Source: Niabella beijingensis (lineage in GTDB: Bacteria; Bacteroidota; Bacteroidia; Chitinophagales; Chitinophagaceae). Taken from it: 64,000 bases of DNA. The position numbers were made by a program, and so were the translations under genes. Shown in pieces: positions 6,902-16,187 of this stretch; the stretch's first letter is position 1; each line of letters opens with the position of its first letter. Location of the stretch: the NCBI RefSeq assembly GCF_020034665.1, contig NZ_JAIQDI010000001.1, forward strand, positions 992,001-1,056,000, in the 5' to 3' direction. Under the pieces are notes generated by a model, which did no database searches, had not been told where the DNA came from, and was given only the letters and a program-made list of their open reading frames with translations.

Positions 6902-8974
6902 TTATGGCTCCGGGGTGACCGTCACCGTTTTGGAAACAGCACTTTTGCCGTCTTTATCGATCTGCACAATGCGCACATATACCCTGCTGTTATGGTCTAT
7001 TGCCTGTGTTTCCTTTTTATTACAGGAGACCGGTAGGATACCGGCACCGGTTATCAGCAGAATTGTCAGCAATACTTTGGTTCTGCTATTGAAGCAACCA
7101 AGCAAAAGGCCTGCTGCCAAAACAAAGAGGCCTGCTAGTTCCTGCAAACTGTTCACTGGCTTTGTAAAGTGGTACTGAAGCTCGTTTCCGGAGATTCCGT
7201 TTACCGCTTTTGATGCTACCGACCCGATAGCAGTAAAATGTACGGCATCCTTTGACAGTTCTATTTCAAAATGATCATTGTTGTTCTCCATAAGCGTACT
7301 CCAGTCCACAACCAGCACCCCATCCGTGAACTTCGCCGTTATCGGGCCAAAAGTAACGGGGAGAAATCCCTCCCATTTAACCGTATAGGTTCCGGGGGTC
7401 TGACTTTGCTTTCCTGCAGCATCCACAAAACTGTAGCCAAACGATGTCTGGTCCGTACCATCCTGAAGGTCGGTAAAAGACAATAGAGACGGATCGAAAT
7501 CTGTAATGGTTTGCCCTGCAGTAACCGGGTTGCCATTATAATACAGTGTACCATTAGCCGGCAGACTGGTGATCACAATGGTATTGCTGTTGCCCAGGGT
7601 ACCATCCTCTGCATCGCTGCCGCTTACGGCCGCGGTAATGGCCCCTTGCGGGATGGAATTATTTTCCGGAAGCGGGATGGTCTGCTCCTTATCATCAGAA
7701 ACCGGCGTCCGCTCGATGCCAAAGTTGGCGTCGCTGAGATTGCTGTTCAATGTAACTCCGGTAAGGATACCATCCGGTGTGCCATCACTGCCGGCACCGG
7801 AACCCAGGTGCTCACCGGTGGCCACCCAGCCGTCGGGCAGCTCCACCGCAGGTGGGGGTGCATTCACGGTAGCAGAAGCGGTAGTGATCTGTATGGAATA
7901 ATTACCGGAGGCAATATTGCTGAACGAATAGGTGCCATCCGGATTGACCGGAACCGTGGCAATGACCACATTGGTGACCGGATCAATAAGAACGGCATTC
8001 AATCCGCCGGCGTTGGTGCCCGTTCCGTTCACCGTGTTATCGGTAAGACCATTAGCGTCATTCAATACATTACCGCTGACATTATAAGCGGCCATGGACA
8101 CTCCAACTGTGAACAGATCGGTTTGTACCGTGTTGGTGGTAGACCATCGCGCTCCGTTATTCGCATCGCCATCCAGGAATACCCGGAATACCAGTGAGGT
8201 GATCCCGTTGCCATTCACCTGCACACTCCCCTGTCCGATCTCATCGTTATTATCAATAGCACCATTGGCCGAAGCCGCCACAGCATTTTTTATATCGGTG
8301 TTATTCGGCACTACAAAGGGTGTATTGCCCGATAAACGGCTAAGGGTATACCCTGCTGATAACAGCCGGAGCCACACGGAATAACCGGTCACACCATTGT
8401 TAGATGTACTCCACCAGCCACCCATGTTTTCGAGATGCAGTATGGGGTTGTTCACCGGCCGGTTAAAGGTTAACGTAAGATCTGCAAACCGGATATTCTT
8501 GGTTCCCATTGCTACCCGGTTGCTGCCATTGGCATTGATCAACGCATCGGCAATAGCAGCCAGTGCCACTGCGTAATCATTGGCAACATCGATGCCCGGG
8601 GGTACCCCATTCGTGGAAAAACTGGCGTTGGTGGCCAATCCAAATGCATTAAGACGATTGTAAAAGGTCTGGGCCGCCGGTGTATTGGCATTGGAATTCC
8701 CGTTGCCTCCGAAAACCAGTCCGGGTATATTGGAATTGCCTTCAATAGAACTATACTGCTGGTTGCTCAAACTATAGGTCACATTCAATGCCGGGTTGTA
8801 GGCATTCGCAGTATTACCATAGTTAAATGCCACCACCTTTGACGCCGTGTTCGGACCGCTGCCGGATGGGCCGCCTCCGTTTCTGAATTTCAGGGAAGTT
8901 TGGGCAAGGGCGCAATTGGATGCAATAACCATTGCAAGCGAAAGCACCATTTGGGAGAGGAATACTTTACGCAT
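6902..8974 (-). CDS. Secreted multidomain protein with unusual membrane C-terminus
   Basis: 690 residues. A signal peptide (1-24, ALA|Q) is followed by a Gly/Asn-rich N-terminal region, an SdrD-B/carboxypeptidase-regulatory-like domain (about 297-365), a cadherin-like/Ig region (about 440-530), then a C-terminal module from residue 537. That module has an LPVTFGPI beta domain of the type often found just before type IX secretion signals in this phylum, but here it is followed by two hydrophobic segments (about 612-628 and 636-650), a Cys after the second (LPVSC, residue 651) and a short polar tail with VRIVQIDKDG. The same module ends the unrelated protein at 46814. No enzymatic residues recognised; adhesion or surface display is inferred. 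Confidence 0.8.
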   Translation of the reverse strand: MRKVFLSQMVLSLAMVIASNCALAQTSLKFRNGGGPSGSGPNTASKVVAFNYGNTANAYNPALNVTYSLSNQQYSSIEGNSNIPGLVFGGNGNSNANTPAAQTFYNRLNAFGLATNASFSTNGVPPGIDVANDYAVALAAIADALINANGSNRVAMGTKNIRFADLTLTFNRPVNNPILHLENMGGWWSTSNNGVTGYSVWLRLLSAGYTLSRLSGNTPFVVPNNTDIKNAVAASANGAIDNNDEIGQGSVQVNGNGITSLVFRVFLDGDANNGARWSTTNTVQTDLFTVGVSMAAYNVSGNVLNDANGLTDNTVNGTGTNAGGLNAVLIDPVTNVVIATVPVNPDGTYSFSNIASGNYSIQITTASATVNAPPPAVELPDGWVATGEHLGSGAGSDGTPDGILTGVTLNSNLSDANFGIERTPVSDDKEQTIPLPENNSIPQGAITAAVSGSDAEDGTLGNSNTIVITSLPANGTLYYNGNPVTAGQTITDFDPSLLSFTDLQDGTDQTSFGYSFVDAAGKQSQTPGTYTVKWEGFLPVTFGPITAKFTDGVLVVDWSTLMENNNDHFEIELSKDAVHFTAIGSVASKAVNGISGNELQYHFTKPVNSLQELAGLFVLAAGLLLGCFNSRTKVLLTILLITGAGILPVSCNKKETQAIDHNSRVYVRIVQIDKDGKSAVSKTVTVTPEP

Positions 8975-9021
8975 AATACTGATTGAGGGTTTATTGATTC
9001 ACATTTATTCAGTGATCAAAA

Positions 9022-9029
9022 CAAATGTA
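9022..9029 (-). promoter_or_regulatory. Bacteroidota -7 element of the secreted protein gene
   Basis: On the minus strand TACATTTG is a perfect TAnnTTTG match, 47 bases before the ATG at 8974. No TTG stands at the ideal -33 distance. The remaining bases of the 8975-9199 gap are AT-rich and show no gene. Confidence 0.45.
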
Positions 9030-9199
9030 GGCTGCTTTATACATAAGATCTCCCGGCAGTTATAACATAAATAAGTTATTTAATAATATTTGCAAGTTTT
9101 AGAGCTCTGGTACGACAAACCCGCAACAAAAGCAGTCAATATCAGCAGGACGGAACCATCGCCGGTGCATCTGGTGCACTCGCCGATACCTGGGTGTAG

Positions 9200-10528
9200 T
9201 TATGTTATTATATAACGGAACGCTCCGAACGCCAGGCTGATCAGAACAAGATATAATACATTCAGCCGGTACCGTGTCAGCAACAGCAATGCGATCAACA
9301 CCCATCCCAATGCCATCCAGTCCGTATGCGACAGCGAAACTGCTTGTCCGGAAAAAAGGATATCCTTCCCGAGATAAAACGCCAGATTCACGATAACGCC
9401 TACCACCGTTGCCGTTATCAATGACAGTACCGCCTGTATGATCCGGCTCTTCTGGGAGGATTCGATCAGTGGCGCGCCGACAAAAATGAAAAGGAAATTG
9501 GGGAGAAAGGTAAAATATCCCGTTGCTAACAGTCCGAGTGTTCCCATCAGCAGGGAACCTCCAAAATGATTGTAGGCCGCCATAAAGCCCGTATATACGA
9601 GCACAATGACCAGCGGTCCCGGTGTGGTCTCGGCAAGTGCAAAGCCATCGATCATCTGCGTTTTGGACAGCCAGCTCAACTGGTTCACCATCATGTTGGC
9701 CACATAAGGGATCACCGTGTAAGAACCTCCGATAGTGAAAAACGCTGTTTTGGTGAACAGGGTCGAAAGCCGTTGCCAGAATGCAGGATCGGCTGTTACA
9801 ACAGACAACAACAGGAAAGGGATCAGCCAGAGCACTAAAAAGCACAGCAGCTGTTTGACCAGGACCCGCTTTATTACCGGGTGTGCCTGCTGGTTCATAT
9901 TAATATAATACGACTGCTCCGCAACATCGGCCACTTCCTTTTTTTTATCCAGCTGTATCGCGCCAGGGGCCGTAAGATGCATGCCGATCGCAAAAAGGAT
10001 CACACCGAGAATGATCCAGGGCATGGGAACATTCATAAAATAAGACAGTACAAAGGATGCCATTGCAACAAGATAATGCAGCATTCCGTGCAGCGCCTTT
10101 TTCCCCACCTTCCAGGTGGCATGGAGGATAATGGCCAGCACAGCAGGTTTCAATCCGGCGAACATGGACATCATGACCGGGTTGTTTCCATAGAGCGCAT
10201 AAATAATACTCAGCAGCAGCAGGATGAGCAGCGACGGCAGAACAAACAACACCCCTGAAAGGATCCCTCCTTTGATCCCGTGCAGCTTCCATCCTGCATA
10301 AATAGCCAGCTGCTGCCCCTCCGGCCCCGGAAGCAGCATGCAGGCATTTAATGCATACATGAAGCGTTTTTCGCTGATCCATTTCTTTTTTTCCACCAGG
10401 AAATCGTGCATAATAGCAATATGTCCGGTGGTTCCTCCAAAACTGATCCAGCCCAGTTTAAACCAAAAACGAAGCGCTTCTGAAAAGGAGGGTATTGATA
10501 AGGTTTTTTCTTCTTTTATATCCTGCAT
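9200..10528 (-). CDS. chrA: Chromate efflux transporter, ChrA family
   Basis: 442 residues and about 10-12 membrane helices in two homologous halves, the long-chain (bidomain) ChrA layout. The N-terminal half shows the family signatures WISFGGTTGHIA (about 28-39) and LPGPEGQQLAIYAGW (about 66-80); the second half repeats them as FFTIGGSYTVIP and ETTPGPLVIVLVYTGF. ChrA proteins export chromate by proton-coupled transport across the inner membrane. No chrB or chrR regulator is adjacent. Whether chromate or another oxyanion is the substrate here cannot be told. Confidence 0.92.
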   Translation of the reverse strand: MQDIKEEKTLSIPSFSEALRFWFKLGWISFGGTTGHIAIMHDFLVEKKKWISEKRFMYALNACMLLPGPEGQQLAIYAGWKLHGIKGGILSGVLFVLPSLLILLLLSIIYALYGNNPVMMSMFAGLKPAVLAIILHATWKVGKKALHGMLHYLVAMASFVLSYFMNVPMPWIILGVILFAIGMHLTAPGAIQLDKKKEVADVAEQSYYINMNQQAHPVIKRVLVKQLLCFLVLWLIPFLLLSVVTADPAFWQRLSTLFTKTAFFTIGGSYTVIPYVANMMVNQLSWLSKTQMIDGFALAETTPGPLVIVLVYTGFMAAYNHFGGSLLMGTLGLLATGYFTFLPNFLFIFVGAPLIESSQKSRIIQAVLSLITATVVGVIVNLAFYLGKDILFSGQAVSLSHTDWMALGWVLIALLLLTRYRLNVLYLVLISLAFGAFRYIIT

Positions 10529-10582
10529 TGATAAAGCCGGTCACACAATTATGACCTGTTAATATGAATGTTGCCAAACGGT

Positions 10583-10590
10583 CAAATATA
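10583..10590 (-). promoter_or_regulatory. Bacteroidota -7 element of chrA
   Basis: Minus-strand TATATTTG is a perfect -7 match 54 bases upstream of the chrA start. TTG at 10605-10607 is nearer than the usual -33 spacing. Confidence 0.45.
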
Positions 10591-10793
10591 GTAAATAGCT
10601 GCTCCAATGACCTCATATTACAGGAAAATCCATGAGCGGTAACTGATACCGGCAGGAACAGCTATCATAGGGGTACAGCAACCGTTTCCGGTGTTTTTTA
10701 CCACTCCTTCCGCTATGTAAAATAAAATTTCCGCCGGGTATATTTTCTTTATTCAAACGCGTTAATTTTATCACCACTTTTAATAACACATAT

Positions 10794-12020
10794 ATGATGT
10801 TTGCCAGAACTCTTTTTGTCCTTACTACGCTTCTTCTCTTCATGGGCACTACCGGCCGTGCGATGAACAAACCGGTATTTACAGCATGCCTGGATACGTT
10901 ACCGGCAGTTGAGAAAAAAGCGCCCAACAGTGATTACAAACCTGCTTTTCGGGGGCAGACCTGGATCAGCGGTGTTAAGACCACCACACCATACAAAGCA
11001 GAAAAAATCGCGGAAAAAACAGGGGCGCCTTTTGCCATTGTGGCCATGCCGGACAGCCGGTTAATGGTGACCCTAAAAGCGGGCTATATGGAAATACGCG
11101 ACCGGAACGGAGCACTGGCAAAAAAGATCACGGGCTTTCCTGCGGTGGACCAGGTTGGACAGGGCGGATTGCTGGATGTGGCTTTTGACCCCGGCTATGC
11201 CCGGAATAAAATGATCTACTGGACCTATTCGGAAAAGCAGGCACAGGGAAATTTAACTGCCGTTGCCAAAGGGCGTTTAAACGAAGCCGCAGGTAAGGTG
11301 GAAGATGTATCTGTGATCTTTCGCGCTACCCCTGCGCTCAACAGTAATTTGCATTTTGGTTCCAGAATCATATTCGACCGGTCCGGAAACCTGCTGGTAG
11401 CCGTAGGTGAACGTTCCATCCTGGAGGGCCGGGCACAGGCGCAGCTGTTACAGTCCGGACTGGGCAAGATCTTCCGCATTACCACAACCGGCAAACCGGC
11501 ACCCGGTAACCCTTTCCTGAATAAACCCGGTTTACTCCCGGAGATCTACAGCTATGGCCACCGCAACCCGCAGGGTCTGGAACTGAACCCCGCAACCGGT
11601 GAAATATGGGAAGCGGAATTTGGTCCGCGTGGCGGCGATGAGATAAATATCATACGTGCAGGACGGAACTACGGCTGGCCCGTGATCACTTATGGCATTG
11701 AATACAACGGATCAAAAGTAGGCACTGCACTTCAGCAAAAAAAAGGAATGGAACAACCGGTTTATTACTGGGATCCCGTGATCTCTCCCAGCGGCATTTG
11801 TTTCTACCGGGGCAGCGCCATTCCGGAATGGAAAAATAATCTGTTCGTAGCTTCATTAAGCGGACAGCATATCGACCGCCTGGTAATAAAGAACAATAAA
11901 GTAGTGGGTGAAGAACGGCTGCTGACCGACAAGAACGAACGCTTCCGTGATATTGCCTGCGTAAACGGGGTGCTGTATGCCATCACCGACAGGGGCACTA
12001 TTTACCGGATCGGCCGTTAA
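10794..12020 (+). CDS. Secreted PQQ-dependent sugar dehydrogenase (soluble GDH/Asd type)
   Basis: 408 residues. Signal peptide (about 1-23), then a six-bladed beta-propeller of the soluble glucose/aldose dehydrogenase family that oxidises sugars to lactones in the periplasm using PQQ. Typical family motifs are visible: QGGLLDVAFDP, the GLGKIFRI stretch, YSYGHRNPQGLELNPATGEIWEAEFGPRGGDEIN and GRNYGWP. No PQQ synthesis genes are in the window, so cofactor supply is unknown. The two adjacent ATGs at 10794 and 10797 are equivalent starts. Confidence 0.9.
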   Translation: MMFARTLFVLTTLLLFMGTTGRAMNKPVFTACLDTLPAVEKKAPNSDYKPAFRGQTWISGVKTTTPYKAEKIAEKTGAPFAIVAMPDSRLMVTLKAGYMEIRDRNGALAKKITGFPAVDQVGQGGLLDVAFDPGYARNKMIYWTYSEKQAQGNLTAVAKGRLNEAAGKVEDVSVIFRATPALNSNLHFGSRIIFDRSGNLLVAVGERSILEGRAQAQLLQSGLGKIFRITTTGKPAPGNPFLNKPGLLPEIYSYGHRNPQGLELNPATGEIWEAEFGPRGGDEINIIRAGRNYGWPVITYGIEYNGSKVGTALQQKKGMEQPVYYWDPVISPSGICFYRGSAIPEWKNNLFVASLSGQHIDRLVIKNNKVVGEERLLTDKNERFRDIACVNGVLYAITDRGTIYRIGR

Positions 12021-12121
12021 GACTGCCTTCCCTGTATTTGGACCGGCGGCCATTTCCCCAATACTCTTGCCACCCGGTCAAAAACCATTAATTTCGCTGA
12101 CCGAAGAAAGCAGGATACTCC

Positions 12122-13099
12122 ATGAGCGTAAACGAAGAACAACTGGATGCAGGCAGTAACTGCATCGAAGTAGAATATTATTTTGAAGAAGAAACCCATT
12201 TGATGGATGCGCTGATCCAGAACAAATGCGAATATGAGCTGCTGGCACTGATACGGGAAGTAGCCTCCCGCCTCCGGCTCCGCATCCATATCGAAAGCGC
12301 AGCGCTGGCAGAAAAAGGTTTCCGGCGGCGCTTTAAAGTGGCATTAAAAAAAGAACACAAGACAGAGCCGGCCGCCGTTACCATCGCCACCGCAGCACTG
12401 GTAGCAGTGATTGCCACCCCGGTTTCGGTCTCTGCAGCAGACGAGATCCGGAAGCTGATCGAAACCCTGTTACAGGCGCCGGAATTCAGCCAGATCGATA
12501 ACAAACGGCTGCAGTTACAGATCGAGAAGCTGAAGCAGCAGATGCTGAACAGCTGTGATCAACTGGACACCAGCAATGTCATCAAAAAAAGACGTTCCAA
12601 TTTCTTTGAACTGCTGCACCGCTATCCCAAGATCAGCCGCGTGCATTTTACTGCTTCTGATGAACAGCGGATAAGAATCACCCAGGAAAAAAATATCACG
12701 CGGCAGGATTTTAACGGTTTTGTACTGACCACCAATATACTGGAACCGGAAGAAGTGGATGACGTGGAGATCGAGATCATTTCTCCGGTACTGAAGAAAA
12801 GCAGTGCCAAATGGACGGGAATGTATAACGGCAAACCCCATTCCTTCAGTATGCAATCCAAAGAATTTAAAAAGCTGGTTCAATCCGGCAAAGTGCTATT
12901 TAAGAACGGAACTGCGATCAACTGCCAGCTCACCATTCATAAAAAGATCAACAATGAAGGTGCCGAGCGGGTTACGGGTATTGATATCACCCGGGTGAAT
13001 CATTATTTTGAAAATGATAAACCCATAGAAACTGCAGAAGGCAGGAAGCAAAAAAAACAGCCGGAACCGGAAATCACACAGCTGGCATTGTTTATGTAA
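12122..13099 (+). CDS. Unknown cytoplasmic protein with a central hydrophobic segment
   Basis: 325 residues, no signal peptide. The N-terminal part (about 15-75) has EVEYYFEEETHLMDALIQNKCEYELL, a conserved-looking acidic start; a hydrophobic alanine/valine-rich segment (about 82-104) could cross a membrane or be buried; residues 120-150 look like a coiled coil; the C-terminal 150 residues are beta-rich and end in a KQKKQPEPE linker. A -7-like TAATTTCG lies at 12089-12096. I do not recognise the family with certainty. It stands alone between a sugar dehydrogenase and GH95. Confidence 0.75.
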   Translation: MSVNEEQLDAGSNCIEVEYYFEEETHLMDALIQNKCEYELLALIREVASRLRLRIHIESAALAEKGFRRRFKVALKKEHKTEPAAVTIATAALVAVIATPVSVSAADEIRKLIETLLQAPEFSQIDNKRLQLQIEKLKQQMLNSCDQLDTSNVIKKRRSNFFELLHRYPKISRVHFTASDEQRIRITQEKNITRQDFNGFVLTTNILEPEEVDDVEIEIISPVLKKSSAKWTGMYNGKPHSFSMQSKEFKKLVQSGKVLFKNGTAINCQLTIHKKINNEGAERVTGIDITRVNHYFENDKPIETAEGRKQKKQPEPEITQLALFM

Positions 13100-13141
13100 G
13101 CCCCTGCATACTGTTGTTTTTATCTTTAACCCTCCATGTAT

Positions 13142-15970
13142 TTATAATTCCTGTATCGCTTTAAAGCCGGTATCGATGCGGTATTGTTTTCCTTTTTTAA
13201 ATTCAAAAGGCAACACGATCCCCTTGTAACGCAGGTCTGCCTTACCGTCGGCGATCGCCTTTATCGTAAGTGCCGTGAGCTGCTTGCGCTCCCAGCTCAT
13301 ATCCAGCACCAGGCCTCCCCTTGCATGAATGCCATCGATCCGGCCGCTGGGCAATGCCTCCGGCAATGCCGGCAGGATATCAATAAACCCCGCGTGTGAC
13401 TGTACGAGCATTTCGCCAATACCGGCCGCACCCCCAAAATTCCCGTCAATCTGGAAGGGCGGATGCGCATCAAACAGATTGGGATAGCTGCCGGCCCCTC
13501 TTCCGGCGGGACTCAGCAACATCTGGATGAGCTTATAGGTATGATTGCCATCTTTGAAGCGCGCCCACAGGTTGATCTTCCAGCCCAGGCTCCAGCCGGT
13601 AGCTGCATCCCCGCGATAGATCAGCGACTGACGGGCCGCTTTCATCAGGTCGGGAGTGGTTTCCCAGTTGATCTCGTTTCCGGGGTATACCCCCCAGAGA
13701 TGTGATACATGGCGGTGTTTATTGGTGGTATCATCCACATCCTGCATCCATTCCTGCAACTGGCCGTAACGTCCTATTTTATCCGGTGCGATCCGGGCAT
13801 ACTTAGCTTCCAGCTCTTTTCTCAATGCAGCGTCCTTATCCAGGATCTTTGACGCTTCAACAGTATTCTTAAACAGGGCACGGATGATCTGGTGATCCAT
13901 TGTAGGACCGGCCACCAGCCCGCCCTGTTCCGGCGAATTGGAAGGTGTACTGATAAGGTAACCGGTCACTGGGTCTTTGACCAGGAACGAATTAAAGAAC
14001 AACGCGGCCTCCTTCATAAGCGGATAAGCGGTATCCCGTAAAAAGCGTTCGTCTTTTGTAAATAAATATCGCTCCCATAAATGCTCGCAAAACCAGGCAC
14101 CTCCGGTAACCCAGATGCCATGATTGGACGCATTGATCGGCGCTGTACCCCGCCAGAGGTCCGTATTGTGGTGCAACACCCATCCCGGGGCCTTATAATA
14201 CTCCCTTGCGGTTTCCCGCCCGGATGCAGCCACTTCCTGCGTCATCTTAAAGAAGGCACTGTGCAGGGGCGATAACCCCAGCAGTTCCGCGGGCCAGTAA
14301 TTCATCTCCGCATTGATATTCGTGGTGTATTTACTGCCCCAGGGCGGCGACAACAGGTCGTTCCAGATCCCCTGCAAATTTGCCGGATAAGTGCCCGGTC
14401 TCGAACTGCTGATGAGCAGGTACCGTCCGTATTGCAGGTACAACGCCACAAATTCCGGGTCTCCTGAACGCGAAAACTGCATCAGCCGCTGATCCGTGGG
14501 CAGCTGTGCACCGGCAGACGATACTGACGGATCAGAGAAATCCACAGAAAGCGTATTAAAATATTGCTGGTATTCTTTTACATGATCACGCAGTACCGCG
14601 GCAAAATCTTTTTGCTGTACTTTCTGTAACGCTGCTTTACAAAGCGCAGCAGGCTGCCCGGATACATCTTGATAATTGCGGTAATTGGTAGCTGCCGTTA
14701 TCCATACCGTTGCTTCATCGGCCCCGCTTACTACAAGGCGGTTTTCTTTAATAGTGACGCTTCCACCCTTTGTTGTTACACGCGCATAGCCCGCTCCAAA
14801 TAAAGCGCCGTCTTTTACCTGTACATGAAGGGCCACTGTATGCGGATCAATTTTTTTTAGAACAAAATTCCGGTGCGGACTGGAAAGCTCCGTTTCAAAA
14901 CTGATTGCTCCGGTCTTGTCGGCAGTAAGATTTATCGCGATCACCTGATCGGGCGTACTGGCGATGTAGGTACGCTTAAAGAGGGTACCGCCACTCTTAT
15001 AAGAGGTGGTTAATGTGGCATCCTCCAGGTTGAGCGTGCGCTTGTACTGTGTAACCGATGCGGTATCCACATCAAAATGAAAATGTACATCACCAAAGGG
15101 CTGATAGCGGGCCTGGTATTCCCCAACCGGGGGTACTTTATCCGATTGTATCCAGTATTTCCACTGACCATTCAGCGGTAACTTTATCTCTGGTTCTCCG
15201 GCAGGATAAATACCGATTGCCTTAGCTGTATCTTTATAACCGAGTACCCCGCCTTTGCCGGTTACATTCAGCACCAGTATAGCAATACTGTTCCTGCCTG
15301 TTTTCAACGCCGAAGCCGGAACCTTGTATTTACGTGCTTCTCCGTTGGCCTGCGCTCCCACTTTTATCCCATTCACAAAAGTAATATCCTGTTCGGAAAT
15401 CTTATTCAGGTCTAGCTCAAGAGCCTTACCCTTCCAGTCTGCGGGCAGCTCAAAGCTGGTGCGGAACCATACAGCACCATCCAGTTCTCCCAGCCCCTGA
15501 TTTTCCCAGCCATCATAATCGGGCACATGGATCGTTTTCCACTTGCGGTCGTTATAACTGGCCACAGAAGGATTATCCTTCTGTTTCAGAATGGCTTTGA
15601 TCTGTTCGGCCCAGGCCTCCTGATCGCCTTCGGCTGATTTCAGTCCCAGAAACTCACGGCCGGCCAGGTCTTCGGCCGCTTGCTGCTTACCCGCAAATAA
15701 CAAAGCTCTTATTGTATCCAGGTATTTATACGCGCCCTTGCGGTTGTAATCCCGGGGTCCGCCAGACCACAGGGTCTCTTCATTAAACTGGATCCGGTCG
15801 TTGGTGATACCACCAAAGACCATGGCACCTAAACGGCCATTACCGATGGGCAATGCTTCGACCCATTCACTTGCCGGCCGGTCGTACCAGAGCTTCAGGT
15901 CCTGAGCATTCGTTAACGCAGCACTTAAAAGAAAGGCTGCCAGCAATAGTATATTCTTATATTTTTTCAT
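13142..15970 (-). CDS. GH95 alpha-L-fucosidase/galactosidase with inserted beta domain
   Basis: 942 residues with a signal peptide (1-22, TNAQ). It removes terminal alpha-L-fucose or alpha-L-galactose from glycans by inversion. The N-terminal beta-sandwich (WYDRPASEWVEALPIGNGRLGAMVFG) is interrupted at about 135-275 by a jelly-roll domain of the sialate-esterase/GH2 sugar-binding type (WFRTSFELPADWKGKALELDL), which explains the extra length over the usual 780-820. Catalytic positions known from Bifidobacterium AfcA are all present: NINAEMNYW (N551, N553), QLQEW (E740) and DGNFGG (D842). It is the last gene of the minus-strand run and has its own -7 element. Confidence 0.93.
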   Translation of the reverse strand: MKKYKNILLLAAFLLSAALTNAQDLKLWYDRPASEWVEALPIGNGRLGAMVFGGITNDRIQFNEETLWSGGPRDYNRKGAYKYLDTIRALLFAGKQQAAEDLAGREFLGLKSAEGDQEAWAEQIKAILKQKDNPSVASYNDRKWKTIHVPDYDGWENQGLGELDGAVWFRTSFELPADWKGKALELDLNKISEQDITFVNGIKVGAQANGEARKYKVPASALKTGRNSIAILVLNVTGKGGVLGYKDTAKAIGIYPAGEPEIKLPLNGQWKYWIQSDKVPPVGEYQARYQPFGDVHFHFDVDTASVTQYKRTLNLEDATLTTSYKSGGTLFKRTYIASTPDQVIAINLTADKTGAISFETELSSPHRNFVLKKIDPHTVALHVQVKDGALFGAGYARVTTKGGSVTIKENRLVVSGADEATVWITAATNYRNYQDVSGQPAALCKAALQKVQQKDFAAVLRDHVKEYQQYFNTLSVDFSDPSVSSAGAQLPTDQRLMQFSRSGDPEFVALYLQYGRYLLISSSRPGTYPANLQGIWNDLLSPPWGSKYTTNINAEMNYWPAELLGLSPLHSAFFKMTQEVAASGRETAREYYKAPGWVLHHNTDLWRGTAPINASNHGIWVTGGAWFCEHLWERYLFTKDERFLRDTAYPLMKEAALFFNSFLVKDPVTGYLISTPSNSPEQGGLVAGPTMDHQIIRALFKNTVEASKILDKDAALRKELEAKYARIAPDKIGRYGQLQEWMQDVDDTTNKHRHVSHLWGVYPGNEINWETTPDLMKAARQSLIYRGDAATGWSLGWKINLWARFKDGNHTYKLIQMLLSPAGRGAGSYPNLFDAHPPFQIDGNFGGAAGIGEMLVQSHAGFIDILPALPEALPSGRIDGIHARGGLVLDMSWERKQLTALTIKAIADGKADLRYKGIVLPFEFKKGKQYRIDTGFKAIQEL

Positions 15971-15992
15971 TTGCAGGTATTCCGTGTAAAAC

Positions 15993-16000
15993 CAAATCTA
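15993..16000 (-). promoter_or_regulatory. Bacteroidota -7 element of GH95
   Basis: Minus-strand TAGATTTG, a perfect TAnnTTTG match, lies 22 bases before the GH95 start. With the 217-bp gap to GH28 this suggests the gene can be transcribed separately from the upstream run. Confidence 0.45.
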
Positions 16001-16187
16001 CGTTAATCGGGGATATGATCCATTCGCATTTGCTGAAAATATTGCGCGTTGCGCTGCAGGAATCAGTTGTAATTCAGAGCGCGCACCCTGCCAGCAGGGA
16101 CAGGGCTCAACAAGGAAAGAAAGTTTCAGCCTGCCTTACTGACCACACCAGTCCTGTAAAATACCATATACCATCCGCGATCCCCGA

